This document shows positions 1-8,845 of a DNA stretch of 64,000 nucleotides, piece after piece. Origin of the DNA: Desulfoluna sp. (GTDB lineage: Bacteria; Desulfobacterota; Desulfobacteria; Desulfobacterales; Desulfolunaceae); the NCBI RefSeq assembly GCF_030145185.1, contig NZ_JAQYWB010000014.1, positions 31,551-95,550 of the forward strand. The letters are read 5' to 3'. The notes below the pieces were generated by a model that did not search any database, was not told the DNA's origin, and worked only from the letters and a program-made list of their open reading frames with translations. How positions within the stretch are numbered: the stretch's first letter is position 1; the number at the start of each line of letters is the position of its first letter. The position numbers were made by a program, and so were the translations under genes.

Positions 1-846
1 CTCATCCCCAAGCAGATCAAGATGAACGGTCTTAAGGTTGAAGAAATCGAATTTTCCCGACAGGCCGTGTTTGATATCATCCGAAGCTACACCCGGGAAG
101 CGGGGGTCCGAAACCTGGAGCGGGAAATTTCCAGTATCTGCCGCAAAACGGCCTTGGAAGTGGTCAAGAAAAAAGCCAAGAAACCGGTAAAAATTCTTCC
201 TAAAAAGGTGGAAAAATTTCTCGGTCCCATCCGTTTCCGATACGGACAGGTGGAAGAGAAGGACCAGATCGGGATGGTCACAGGCCTGGCCTGGACCCAG
301 GTAGGGGGTGAACTCCTCTGCATCGAAACGGCCCTCATGCCCGGAAAAGGACAGCTGACCGTCACAGGCCAACTGGGCGATGTGATGAAAGAGTCGGCAC
401 GAGCCGCCGTCAGCTACGTCCGCTCAAAGTCTGCGGCCTTGAAATTAGACGATGACTTTTACAGCAAGGTAGACATCCACATCCACGTCCCCGAGGGAGC
501 CATCCCCAAAGACGGACCCTCAGCCGGCATCACCATGTGTACGGCCCTTGTCTCCGCCTTCACAAAGCTCCCCGTGAACAAAGACGTGGCCATGACAGGT
601 GAGATCACCCTCAGAGGCAGGGTTCTGCCCATCGGCGGGCTGAAAGAAAAAATTCTCGCCGCACACCGAGGGGGCCTGAAAAAGGTCATCATCCCCAAAG
701 AGAATGAAAAGGACCTGGAAGAGATTCCAGCCTCCATCCTGAAACAAATGATCGTGGTGCCAGCTGGCCATTTGGATGAAGTGTTAAAAGAGGCGCTTAT
801 CCTCCCAGAAGGCTCCGATCTCTTCACCACGTTGGAGCCGATTTAA
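1..846 (+). CDS. lon: Lon protease, C-terminal part (5' end outside window)
   Basis: Open from the first base, 281 residues to the stop, so the gene begins upstream of the window. ATP-dependent serine protease of the cytoplasm that degrades damaged and regulatory proteins. What remains is the end of the AAA+ small helical domain and the full proteolytic domain. The catalytic Ser sits in DGPSAG (codon 520-522) and its partner Lys is the second Lys of GGLKEK (codon 649-651), 43 residues later, as in the E. coli Ser679/Lys722 dyad. A 14-bp inverted repeat at 862-907 follows the stop. Family identification is secure; only the N-terminal and ATPase domains cannot be judged. Confidence 0.97.
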   Translation, partial: LIPKQIKMNGLKVEEIEFSRQAVFDIIRSYTREAGVRNLEREISSICRKTALEVVKKKAKKPVKILPKKVEKFLGPIRFRYGQVEEKDQIGMVTGLAWTQVGGELLCIETALMPGKGQLTVTGQLGDVMKESARAAVSYVRSKSAALKLDDDFYSKVDIHIHVPEGAIPKDGPSAGITMCTALVSAFTKLPVNKDVAMTGEITLRGRVLPIGGLKEKILAAHRGGLKKVIIPKENEKDLEEIPASILKQMIVVPAGHLDEVLKEALILPEGSDLFTTLEPI

Positions 847-886
847 ACCCTTCAAGGAAAAAATATCATCGGGTCGGTTTATTCCC

Positions 887-915
887 TTGACGCGACCCGG
901 TGATATTGCTAAAAA
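887..915 (+). promoter_or_regulatory. Candidate sigma-70 promoter of the tRNA-Val/tRNA-Asp unit
   Basis: TTGACG at 887-892 and TAAAAA at 910-915 with a 17-bp spacer, 38 bp before tRNA-Val. The boxes overlap the right half of the inverted repeat 862-907 that follows lon. The same arrangement (TTGACA, 17 bp, TAAATA) precedes both tRNA-Asn genes of this window, which supports the call. Confidence 0.6.
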
Positions 916-952
916 GATTTCGTTCCTGAGGGGCGAAAGTCACCACAGAAAT

Positions 953-1028
953 GGGCGATTAACTCAGTTGGTAGAGTGCGACCCTTACAAGGTTGAAGTC
1001 GCAGGTTCGAATCCTGCATCGCCCACCA
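953..1028 (+). tRNA. tRNA-Val (anticodon TAC)
   Basis: 76 nt including an encoded CCA end. Acceptor stem GGGCGAT pairs with ATCGCCC, the D arm carries AGTTGGTAGAG, the anticodon loop CCTTACAAG shows TAC, and the T arm has GGTTCGAATCC. Seven bases separate it from tRNA-Asp, so both are likely processed from one transcript. Confidence 0.97.
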
Positions 1029-1035
1029 CCATTGC

Positions 1036-1112
1036 GGGGGTGTAGTTCAGTTGGTTAGAACGCCAGCCTGTCACGCTGGAGGTCGCGAGTTCGAGTCTCG
1101 TCACTCCCGCCA
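1036..1112 (+). tRNA. tRNA-Asp (anticodon GTC)
   Basis: 77 nt with encoded CCA. Acceptor GGGGGTG pairs with CACTCCC, with one G-T pair, the discriminator base is G as usual for tRNA-Asp, the anticodon loop CTGTCAC gives GTC, and the T loop is GTTCGAGTC. Second gene of the tRNA-Val/tRNA-Asp unit. Confidence 0.97.
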
Positions 1113-1128
1113 TTAAAAAGCTAAAACG

Positions 1129-1158
1129 AGGGTGTCTTTCAAAGGCGACCCTTTTTTT
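1129..1158 (+). terminator. Likely intrinsic terminator of the tRNA unit
   Basis: AGGGT pairs with ACCCT around an imperfect inner stem and is followed by seven T. It lies 17 bp after tRNA-Asp. Confidence 0.55.
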
Positions 1159-1204
1159 ACGTCCAAAATTCCCATTCGGGACGTCAACGACCCACCCAAT
1201 TCCC

Positions 1205-1240
1205 CAAAAAAAGGCCCCGGGTTCTCACCCGAAGCCTTGG
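1205..1240 (-). terminator. Likely intrinsic terminator of rsmA
   Basis: On the minus strand AAGGC-CGGGT pairs with ACCCG-GCCTT, followed by seven T, just after the rsmA stop codon. Confidence 0.65.
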
Positions 1241-1258
1241 AAGCCCAAAAGCCAGAGA

Positions 1259-2128
1259 TTACTCCCCAGATCCACCTGAACCCGCCAGATACCCGGACAG
1301 GGCATTGGCCAGCCTGACAAACTCTTCCACCGTCAAAGACTCCGCTCGTCGATTCACGGCAATATCCGCCTTCCCCAGCACCACTTCGGCCTCTTGGGGA
1401 GCCAGAGGCAGCTCGCTGTTAGACAGAGCGTTGCGAAGATTCTTTCGGCGTTTTCCAAAGGCGGCCTTGATCACGGCAAAAAGAAGAGCCTCATCCTCCG
1501 CCAGGTGAGGCGGGTCACTGTGGAAGACCACCTCAATAACCTCAGAGTCCACCTTTGGCCGGGGAAAAAACTTGGAGGAATCCACCCGAACAAGGGTTCG
1601 GATCTCAGCACAATACCCCAGCATGGCCGCCATACGACCGAAATTTCGCGTGCCTTCCGGCGCGGTAATTCGCTCGGCCAATTCCTTCTGAAACATAAAG
1701 AGTGCTTTTTTGATCCAGCGTCTCTCCCGAATCATCTGGACCAGAATCTGAGAGGAAATATTGTAGGGCAGGTTTCCCACAACGATAATCGGCCCCCCAT
1801 GCGCCTCGGCAATTTCGGTCAAGCTAACCGTTAGGATATCCTCGTTGAGGATCTCCACATTGTCGGTACCCGAGGCGAGAAGCTCAGAACGCAGCACCGG
1901 AAGAATCTGGCTGTCCTTTTCAATGGCACAGACCCGGGCAGCCCGTTTAGCCAGCGGCACCGTCAGCGCTCCGAGCCCTGGGCCGATCTCCACCACCAGG
2001 TCTTCCGGGTCGATCTTCGCCCGCTCCGCGATCAACTCGGGAACCGACGGATCGTTGAGAAAATTCTGTCCAAACTTTTTCTTTGCATGCATATCCCACG
2101 CAGCCAGAGTAATTTTAGGCGATGTCAT
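1259..2128 (-). CDS. rsmA: 16S rRNA dimethyladenosine transferase RsmA (KsgA)
   Basis: Predicted to dimethylate two adjacent adenosines (1518/1519, E. coli numbering) in the 3' hairpin of 16S rRNA during 30S assembly, using S-adenosylmethionine. KKKFGQNFLND is the family N-terminal signature, EIGPGLGALT is the SAM-binding loop, and NLPYNISSQI is the catalytic NxPY motif; length 289 aa is normal. Three starts (GTG, ATG, ATG) stand in a row; the last is chosen because GAGGAG lies seven bases upstream of it. It overlaps the end of the upstream DUF2062 gene by 14 bp, so the two are probably one transcript with coupled translation. Terminator at 1205-1240. Confidence 0.95.
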   Translation of the reverse strand: MTSPKITLAAWDMHAKKKFGQNFLNDPSVPELIAERAKIDPEDLVVEIGPGLGALTVPLAKRAARVCAIEKDSQILPVLRSELLASGTDNVEILNEDILTVSLTEIAEAHGGPIIVVGNLPYNISSQILVQMIRERRWIKKALFMFQKELAERITAPEGTRNFGRMAAMLGYCAEIRTLVRVDSSKFFPRPKVDSEVIEVVFHSDPPHLAEDEALLFAVIKAAFGKRRKNLRNALSNSELPLAPQEAEVVLGKADIAVNRRAESLTVEEFVRLANALSGYLAGSGGSGE

Positions 2129-2735
2129 CATCACTCTCCTCGCCTGTTTGGCGATTTATATCTTTCTTTGTGTGTCTTGATTTACTGATTACTTTTACAC
2201 CTGTAAAAGTACGTGCAACCAGCCGTCGTGTAAGGAAATAAGATGCAATTGTAGGAATAATCGCAAGCAGCATGCTACCGGCCAGCATCATACATGCCAG
2301 CTCAAAATGGTGAGAAAGGAAATCCTTAATCAAATCCACTTTATCCGAAAGAGGAAGCCCACTTTCCAACACATGAATCATCTTCCCAATATCCGGTCCG
2401 CCGCCCTGTTCGCCTCCAAAGAGCCCCACCCCGACCCGAAAGCTTCCGTAATAAAACAAAGGAATGGTCAACGGGTTGGCAATCCAAACCCCAATTGCTG
2501 CTGCGGGCTTACTGCCGCGAAGGACAAACGCGAGGAGGATTGCTAAAGCGGTATGAAAAGGAATGGTAGGAGTTACCCCGACAAACACGCCGATAGCCAT
2601 TCCCATGGCGATGTAATGAGGATTTCCCTGCAACCTCTTAATTTTTTCCAAAAGAGAACAAAAGTGTTTTTTTATTTTGTTCCAATATGTTATATTCTCT
2701 TTAGACATTAAGGTTTTCTGTCCGATTTGTTTCAT
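2115..2735 (-). CDS. DUF2062 membrane protein
   Basis: 206 aa. After a basic N-terminal segment comes the DUF2062 signature around GVFVGVTPTIPFHT, then AAAIGVWIANPLTIPLFY, and another hydrophobic stretch (LACMMLAGSMLLAIIPTIASYFL), so two to three membrane helices are expected. The function of the family is not established; in many bacteria it lies near envelope or lipid genes, here it is upstream of and overlapping rsmA. The ATG at 2735 is preferred over the TTG at 2744 (same frame) and over a later ATG at 2708 that lacks a ribosome binding site. Lys/Arg-rich C-terminal tail ends in an acidic patch. Confidence 0.8.
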   Translation of the reverse strand: MKQIGQKTLMSKENITYWNKIKKHFCSLLEKIKRLQGNPHYIAMGMAIGVFVGVTPTIPFHTALAILLAFVLRGSKPAAAIGVWIANPLTIPLFYYGSFRVGVGLFGGEQGGGPDIGKMIHVLESGLPLSDKVDLIKDFLSHHFELACMMLAGSMLLAIIPTIASYFLTRRLVARTFTGVKVISKSRHTKKDINRQTGEESDDDIA

Positions 2736-3296
2736 ACATCTCAAATCCCTAAAAAAGCAAAGCCTTAGAAAACAGCGATACGTAAATAAAAAGACCTCAA
2801 CAGCCGCCTATTTTTTTTCCAAAGAGGTTGCCTTCGCCACAGTGCCTGCCGCAGGGTCCCGAAAGGACTGGAAAGTCCTTACCACTTCCATGATAAGGAC
2901 CATCAATCCATTTTATTTTCGGCGATTTGAAGGTATCATGAAACGACCGCCCTTTCAACACGATTTGTGCTTTTTCAGCAGCTCTCCCCCTCCGTTTCCA
3001 TGCTTTTTACTAAAAGATTCATTTTTTCCTTTGAAGACTGCTTGACTCTCATAAACAATTAAGTTATCTAACAGGTAATCCTTATCTAGAGGATGTCTCT
3101 TAATCGATTTCTGTAATGCCTATATGTAATAATATGATGTACACGATAATTCGTGCCTATCATGTTACTCCTACGCGTGTGTACTGACGAGAGGGGGGAA
3201 ATACGCGTTCAGGGGTGTGGCTATCGATTGATATAGATATCCTTCTGGTCAACCATAAACTTAATTTAAAGAAATACAACTGTACAAGGAGGACAT
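2736..3296. other. Gene-free interval upstream of the winged-helix gene
   Basis: 561 bp, richer in A+T than the coding regions. It holds the divergent promoters of the DUF2062 and winged-helix genes, which I cannot place with confidence. A small perfect inverted repeat AAGGACT-GGAA-AGTCCTT lies at 2863-2880. The open frame across 2677-3045 has no ribosome binding site and a composition unlike a protein, so I do not call it. Confidence 0.5.
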
Positions 3297-3728
3297 ATGT
3301 CTACAGAAACCCCCAATTCCATGCAGGAAGATCAAATTCACGAGTCTGCCGCCAACCGTCGTCGCGTGCGCACCAAGCCCGTTAGCATTGACTCTCTTTT
3401 CAAGACCATTATCAAAAATTACGATATCCCTTCTCGCCAGGACGTTGAAAAACTTTCTGCCCAGATTGATCGTCTTGAAAAACTTATTCGCCAGACCTCT
3501 GGCCGTGGATACGTCCCAAGCGCCACGAAAGACAAAGGAGATCGCTCCGAAATGACCGCTTCAGGAACCGTACTGAAGGTCATCAAGAGCTCTCGCAATG
3601 GTGCTGATTTCGCAAAGATTCAGGCCAAAACCGGTTTTGAGGACAAAAAACTTCGCAACATCATTTTCCGTCTAAATAAAATCGGTCGCATCAAGCGTAA
3701 AACCCGTGGGGTTTATATCGCTGCATAA
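3297..3728 (+). CDS. Small coiled-coil / winged-helix protein, possible regulator
   Basis: 143 aa, strong ribosome binding site AGGAGG six bases before the ATG. Residues about 20-36 are basic, residues 45-68 form a predicted short coiled coil (DVEKLSAQIDRLEKLI), and residues 83-143 look like a winged helix: VLKVIKSSRNGADFAKI, then KLRNIIFRLNKIGRIKRK and a final short beta turn GVYIAA. This layout resembles small nucleoid or transcription regulators that dimerise through the coiled coil. Alone on its strand with long flanks on both sides. No gene name can be assigned; the DNA-binding role is inferred from the fold-like pattern only. Confidence 0.85.
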   Translation: MSTETPNSMQEDQIHESAANRRRVRTKPVSIDSLFKTIIKNYDIPSRQDVEKLSAQIDRLEKLIRQTSGRGYVPSATKDKGDRSEMTASGTVLKVIKSSRNGADFAKIQAKTGFEDKKLRNIIFRLNKIGRIKRKTRGVYIAA

Positions 3729-4213
3729 AGAACCGCAAGCAGATACCGGGCACTCACCTGCGATGTTCCTTCTACTTCTCGCCCGGTAAGCGCTTCAACC
3801 ATTTCTTTTGCTCTTGCCCGATTCAGGATAGTTCTCCCCTACAGGTTGTGGATATTTACGCCTTCGTTCATAAGGCGGCACTTTTTTTGTGCCCCACATC
3901 GTGCATTGCTTTTATCCGCAGCCTGTCAGGAGGACAACCCCTTTCCTTCCCGAGTATTTCATCCGACAAAAAAGAACCTCTTCCCCACAGCCCTCGACAA
4001 ACGGACCAGGGATGCACATGTTTATGGATCAGGCTGCTGTCCATCAGCGTGCAGAAACGTGCGGCGTCGCCTGCCCAGGGGTCTTCCCGTTTAAAGAAGC
4101 GCCCCCTTGCGGAACGATTACCTCGCACCCTTAAGCGCCCGACCGGTTTACAACAGGCCCTTCGCAGGCATCCCGGTATGCGCAGAACCATAGATTTTGG
4201 GATAAACCAGACC
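3729..4213. other. Gene-free interval before the PreP-type protease
   Basis: 485 bp. The protease reading frame stays open back to 3848, but this part is Arg/Pro/Ser-rich, has no homology-like features and no ribosome binding site at its first start, so it is read as untranslated. A weak terminator-like stem GCCTT/AAGGC followed by GGCAC and seven T occurs at about 3859-3888 and could end the winged-helix transcript. Confidence 0.45.
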
Positions 4214-7198
4214 ATGACTCACGACGACCCCTGCAACGCCGCTCTCAAACCCGGCCAGACCCTCCACGGATTCACGGTGATCAAAGCGTGTCCCATTGCC
4301 GATATCAAGGCCTTCTACTACGAGCTGAAACACGAAGCCAGCGGCGCTTCCCACATACACATCAGCGCCAAGGACCGTGAAAACACCTTTTCCGTCGCCT
4401 TTAAGACCGTCCCCTCAGACTCCACTGGCGTGGCTCATATCCTGGAACATACCGCCCTGTGCGGGTCTGCCCGCTACCCTGTCCGAGACCCCTTCTTCTC
4501 CATGATCAAACGAAGCCTCAACACCTTCATGAACGCCTTCACGGCCTCGGACTGGACCATGTACCCCTTTGCCACCCAGAACCGCAAAGATTTCTACAAC
4601 CTCATGGATGTTTACCTTGATGCCGCCTTTTTCCCACGCATCGACGAACTCAGCTTCAAACAGGAAGGGCACCGGCTCGAATTTGAACAGGCAAAGGAAG
4701 GCGAGAAGGAAGAGCTGACCTTCAAGGGCGTGGTTTATAATGAAATGAAAGGAGCCATGAGTTCTCCCAGTCAGATCCTCGGGCGAGCTCTCAACAAGGC
4801 TCTCATGCCTGAGACGACCTACGCCAACAACTCCGGCGGGGACCCCGAAGCGATCCCTGATCTCACCTGGGAAGAGCTGAAAGCCTTCCACGCAAGGCAT
4901 TATCACCCCAGCAACGCCTACTTCTTTACCTATGGTGACATTCCTCTGGCCGATCACCTGGAGGTCATCAATACCAAGGTGTTGTCGCATTTCGAAAGAA
5001 TAGATCCAAAGACCACAGTGGCCCCCCAACCCCGATGGACAGAACCCAGACAAGTCGTTGAATACTACCCCGCTGACAAAGAGGAAGGTCGAGACAATCG
5101 CGCCCAGGTGAGCCTGGTCTGGCTGGTCACCGATATCCTGAATACAAGGGAAACCCTCGCCTTCAGCCTTCTCTCCCAAGTCCTCCTCGGCAATGCGGCA
5201 GCCCCCTTGCGAAAAGCCCTTATTGATTCCCACCTCGGTTCTTCCCTCTGCGACGCCACAGGGTTTGACTCCGATGCCCGAGACGCCTCCTTTGGGTGCG
5301 GACTCAAAGAGACCCGCCCGGAAAATGCCGACGCCATTGAATCGCTTATTTTCAGCTCCCTTGCCCACATCGCCGAGGAAGGCATCGCCCCGGAGCTGAT
5401 CGATTCTGCCATCCACCAGATGGAGATCAGGCGGCGTGAAATATCCAACACGCCTTACCCCTACGGAATCAAACTGCTCCTGGGGCTCGCTGGATGCTGG
5501 TTCCACGGCGGAGCCCCGGAACGACTCCTTCTCCTCGACGAAGACCTTGAAGCCATAAAACATGGCGTAAAAGAGGAGGGATACTTTGAGACCCTCATCC
5601 GCGAACGGCTGCTGAAAAACCCCCACCGGGTCCGCTTTACCCTGGCACCCGACAGCTCCCTTGCAGAACAACAGGCCCGGCAGGAGCAGGAGCAGCTCGA
5701 CGCCATCTCCCAAACGATGACGGAAGCCCAGAAGGCCAAAATTCGATCGGACACGGAAAAGCTGAAGAGCCTTCAAGAAGCCGAGGAGGACATCTCCTCC
5801 CTGCCCACGCTGGAACTGGAAGACATCCCGACCACCATCGACTCGGTGAAACCTGAAAGCCGCGGAAAGGGTCGCCTCTTTCGCTACCCCTGCGCCACCA
5901 ACAGCCTCTTGTATTATAACGGTGTGCTGGAAGCAGGCAGCCTGGACAGCACCCTGATCCCCCTGGTCCCCTTCTTCTGCTCCGCCATCATGAAGGTAGG
6001 CACCCGGGAGAAAAACTACGAAGAGTTAACACGGGCCATTGCCGCCCATACTGGCGGCATGGGGCTTTCCCCCTCCTCAAGACGACGATACGATGAAAAC
6101 CGTTCGGCGTTGCCTCTCATTGCCATCAACAGCAAATGCCTGGTCAGAAATCGAGGGGCCATGTTTGATCTCCTCACCGAAACCCTGACCCAGTACCGGT
6201 TCACCGATCTTCAAAGACTCCGCAACCTGCTGCTGGAATACCGTGCGGCCTTAGAGTCCGCCGTGGTGCAAAATGGCCACAGCCTGGCGATCTCCCTTGC
6301 CAATCGAAACTTCACCGACTCCCTGGCCCTCTCCGAACTGTGGAGCGGGGTCGGGCAGATTCAATACATAAAAGCCCTCACAGACAAGCTCGTCCGTGGC
6401 GACGCCTCCGAAGAGGCCCTGGCCCATATCGGCGATCAGTTGGCACAAATCGGCCAGGCCTTCCTCAACCAGGGCAACCTGCGCTGCGCCCTCGCCGGCG
6501 ATGACGCCACCCTGACCCTGGCAGAAGCCGACCAGCGAGCGCTCTCTCAGGCCCTCCCCGAAGGATCCTCACCCCTGACCTTCGCCTCGGTCCCGGCAAA
6601 CGGCCTGCCTGTTTACGAAGGGTGGACCACCAACAGCGCCGTCTCCTTCGTGGCATCCGCCTTTCCTGTGGTCTCCATGGGCCACGAAGACGCCCCGGCC
6701 CTCTCCATCATTGGCCGGCTCCTGCGCGCCCTCTACCTCCACCGCGAAATTCGCGAGAAAGGTGGGGCCTACGGTGCCTTCGCTGCCTACAGCGCCGAAG
6801 AAGGCACCTTCAGCATGGGGTCCTACCGGGATCCCCACGTCGTCCGCACCCTCTCCGCCTACGACGAGGCCGCCCGCTTCATCACCGGGACCGACTACAC
6901 CAACGAAGACGTCAAAGAGGCCATCCTCCAAGCCTGCTCCGTCATCGATCGCCCCGAAACCCCGGCGGCAGCCGCCCGAAAAGGCTTCTTCCGCGAGCTC
7001 GTGGGCTTCTCTGATGAGACACGACGCGCATACAAAGAGGGCCTCCTCGCCTTAAACGCCGAAAAGATTCGGAAAGCAGCCCTGCGGTACTTCCCCCCCG
7101 AGGCTGATCTCAAAAGCGTGGTGGTGATCTCAGGGGCAGATCGCCTGAAAGGACTCACCGGACGCCTGGACAGGGAGCTTGATATCCACACTATATAA
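4214..7198 (+). CDS. M16C-family zinc metallopeptidase (presequence protease-like)
   Basis: 994 aa from the chosen ATG. Inverted zinc motif HILEH at residues 75-79 and the third ligand Glu in NEMKGAM (residue 177) mark the active N-terminal M16 domain; a central M16C-associated domain with long helices follows, then an inactive C-terminal M16 half with ALYLHREIREKGGAYGAF. Length and order match the PreP/Cym1 group, which closes like a clam shell over unstructured peptides and cuts them. No signal peptide at this start, so a cytoplasmic peptide-degrading role is likely. ATG 4214 and ATG 4178 are both possible starts, neither with a good ribosome binding site. Monocistronic; terminator at 7328-7367. 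Confidence 0.93.
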   Translation: MTHDDPCNAALKPGQTLHGFTVIKACPIADIKAFYYELKHEASGASHIHISAKDRENTFSVAFKTVPSDSTGVAHILEHTALCGSARYPVRDPFFSMIKRSLNTFMNAFTASDWTMYPFATQNRKDFYNLMDVYLDAAFFPRIDELSFKQEGHRLEFEQAKEGEKEELTFKGVVYNEMKGAMSSPSQILGRALNKALMPETTYANNSGGDPEAIPDLTWEELKAFHARHYHPSNAYFFTYGDIPLADHLEVINTKVLSHFERIDPKTTVAPQPRWTEPRQVVEYYPADKEEGRDNRAQVSLVWLVTDILNTRETLAFSLLSQVLLGNAAAPLRKALIDSHLGSSLCDATGFDSDARDASFGCGLKETRPENADAIESLIFSSLAHIAEEGIAPELIDSAIHQMEIRRREISNTPYPYGIKLLLGLAGCWFHGGAPERLLLLDEDLEAIKHGVKEEGYFETLIRERLLKNPHRVRFTLAPDSSLAEQQARQEQEQLDAISQTMTEAQKAKIRSDTEKLKSLQEAEEDISSLPTLELEDIPTTIDSVKPESRGKGRLFRYPCATNSLLYYNGVLEAGSLDSTLIPLVPFFCSAIMKVGTREKNYEELTRAIAAHTGGMGLSPSSRRRYDENRSALPLIAINSKCLVRNRGAMFDLLTETLTQYRFTDLQRLRNLLLEYRAALESAVVQNGHSLAISLANRNFTDSLALSELWSGVGQIQYIKALTDKLVRGDASEEALAHIGDQLAQIGQAFLNQGNLRCALAGDDATLTLAEADQRALSQALPEGSSPLTFASVPANGLPVYEGWTTNSAVSFVASAFPVVSMGHEDAPALSIIGRLLRALYLHREIREKGGAYGAFAAYSAEEGTFSMGSYRDPHVVRTLSAYDEAARFITGTDYTNEDVKEAILQACSVIDRPETPAAAARKGFFRELVGFSDETRRAYKEGLLALNAEKIRKAALRYFPPEADLKSVVVISGADRLKGLTGRLDRELDIHTI

Positions 7199-7202
7199 AA
7201 AA

Positions 7203-7252
7203 CGTGCTTCGTGCCTGGTTCTTCGTGCTTCGTTCGAGGAGTCGCTGCGCTC
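7203..7252 (+). repeat. Dispersed intergenic repeat, CTTCGTGCTT type
   Basis: CGTGCTTCGTGCCTGGTT and a second TTCTTCGTGCTTCGTTC, followed by GAGTCGCTGCGCTCC. A related copy lies in the opposite orientation at 33800-33858. It is followed by a stretch resembling the GCCTCCGG...GGGGTTAATCCCC part of the main repeat family. Confidence 0.5.
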
Positions 7253-7327
7253 CATCAATGAGAAAAAAAGCCTCCGGGGTGCAGGGGTTAATCCCCGGCA
7301 CCCTATAAGGGAGCCCTTCCAAAACAG

Positions 7328-7367
7328 AACATCCCGTGACTCGTCCGAGTCACGGGATGTTTTTTTT
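7328..7367 (+). terminator. Strong intrinsic terminator
   Basis: ACATCCCGTGACTCG pairs perfectly with CGAGTCACGGGATGT around a TC loop and is followed by eight T. It ends the protease transcript. Confidence 0.85.
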
Positions 7368-7507
7368 AAAATGCCTTCATTTTTTATGATGGGTGCCCAG
7401 GTACGCCCTGCATGTCACATCGGCAACAGACCGACACGCGCCAGGCTTGCGAGGTCTCAGGGTACGGTTAACGAACCGTCTAACGGCCCAAAGCCCTCCT
7501 CTGGCCC

Positions 7508-8377
7508 TCACCCCAGACGTTTCATCAGCGCCTCTTCGGCGTCTGAGGCAAGAGTCCCTTTGCGCCGGGCCACATCCACGGTATGGCGGCAAAGCGCCTT
7601 ATATAAAGAGGTCAGGTCGGGCTGCATCTCAGCGATCTTATCCAGGTGAGCGTCAATCGTGGCGACGTCCCCTCTGGCGATGGGACCCGTGAGGGCCTCC
7701 ACCGGACCGACCTTTTTAATATTGTCCAGGGTTCCTTCGATGAGAGGCCCGAGGACACTCCAGGCATCTTGTTCTGAAACCCCCGCGTCACGGATAAATG
7801 TCCAGGCCATGTCCTGAACAGTGACAAAACAGTTGGAGGCCACCACGGCGGCTGCATGGTACATCGTCTTGGCGTGGGTCGCGATGGTGAGGCCCTTAGC
7901 GCCTAAGTCAGCGGCCATGGAAAGGGCCATCTCAACCGATTTATCGTCCCCTTCCACGGACATGATGATGCCGTCAAAGGGATTCACGACGAGATCGGTC
8001 CCGGCAAAGCTCTGAAGGGGGTGCATGGAGCCGATCAACGCCCCGGCCTCCTTCACCGCCGCCATAAGGGTCGAAGGCAGGGAACCGCTGCAGTGAAAAA
8101 CGGACGCCCCTTCCTTGAAGCCTCCCCTTTCTGCAAGGGCCACCGCAACCTCGGCAATAGAGTCGTCCGGCGTGGTGATAAACACCACATCGGCCCCTGG
8201 CGTCACATCGACCGGATCGGTCGAAAAAGGGGTCCCGGGAACGAGCCCCGCCGCCTTTTCGGCAGACCCAAGGCTTCGGCTTGCCACCCCGCAGATGGGA
8301 TACCCCACACGATTCAGGTGAACCACAAGGCTGGTTCCCACCCGGCCACACCCCACCACAGCACACGTTGCTTTCAC
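7508..8377 (-). CDS. Rossmann-like / DUF2520 domain oxidoreductase
   Basis: 289 aa. The N-terminal NAD(P)-binding fold is shown by AVVGCGRVGTSLV, with VVFITTPDDSI as a later strand; GSMHPLQSF links to the helical DUF2520 domain (residues about 130-285), which resembles the dimerisation domain of ketopantoate and prephenate-type dehydrogenases. The substrate is unknown. Starts with GTG, supported by GGGGGAG four bases upstream. Single gene, facing the protease gene, with no operon partner that would hint at a pathway. Confidence 0.85.
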   Translation of the reverse strand: MKATCAVVGCGRVGTSLVVHLNRVGYPICGVASRSLGSAEKAAGLVPGTPFSTDPVDVTPGADVVFITTPDDSIAEVAVALAERGGFKEGASVFHCSGSLPSTLMAAVKEAGALIGSMHPLQSFAGTDLVVNPFDGIIMSVEGDDKSVEMALSMAADLGAKGLTIATHAKTMYHAAAVVASNCFVTVQDMAWTFIRDAGVSEQDAWSVLGPLIEGTLDNIKKVGPVEALTGPIARGDVATIDAHLDKIAEMQPDLTSLYKALCRHTVDVARRKGTLASDAEEALMKRLG

Positions 8378-8845
8378 GTCAACTCCCCCTTCGTTTCCTT
8401 AGTGTTCAGGAACTTTTTCACCCGTTACGCCCGTGGCCACATCATTCCAACAAGCGCCAACCCTGTCCAACCACAGACCTTACTGCCCAACCAACAGCCT
8501 CAATCCTTACTGCAGCTCCGTGAAAAACTCAATTCATTTCCAGGCGGGTGCATCTATTGAGAAACATTAAGTATTGACCGACAATTGCCTGTTGCGCTAC
8601 AAGTAGGGGTTGATTTGCACCCCTCCGTAGACACGGGTTGGCGCAACTATTTGAAAATTATAGGGAATCACTCGAGTGCCATCCCGAGAAATTTAAACAG
8701 CCCAAAACATCGGGCCACCGGCCCCGAGACCCCCATAATCTGAAATAGCGGCATCCCATGCACCGGCGGGAGCACCGGCCCCACACAGGGCCCGGCCTTT
8801 TCTTTTGAACCCAGATGCAGGCACAAGGCGGTTTAGGCACAGCAC
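8378..8845. other. Divergent promoter region between DUF2520 gene and hisS
   Basis: 468 bp without a convincing gene. It contains the candidate hisS promoter at 8574-8603. The minus-strand frame 8693-9328 is an antisense shadow of hisS. Confidence 0.5.
8574..8603 (+). promoter_or_regulatory. Possible hisS promoter
   Basis: TTGACC and TACAAG with an 18-bp spacer, about 240 bp before the hisS ATG. Box match is moderate and the long leader is not explained. Confidence 0.35.

Noticed and set aside
2677..3045. 122-codon frame between DUF2062 gene and winged-helix gene
   Set aside because: No ribosome binding site, biased composition, partly antisense to the DUF2062 gene.
3848..4213. 122-codon N-terminal extension of the protease frame
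   Set aside because: Open by chance: Arg/Pro/Ser-rich, no ribosome binding site, and the family N-terminus fits ATG 4214 or 4178.
4415..5776. 453-codon minus-strand frame under the protease gene
   Set aside because: Antisense shadow; Gly/Val/Phe-rich composition typical of reverse reading of a G+C-rich gene.
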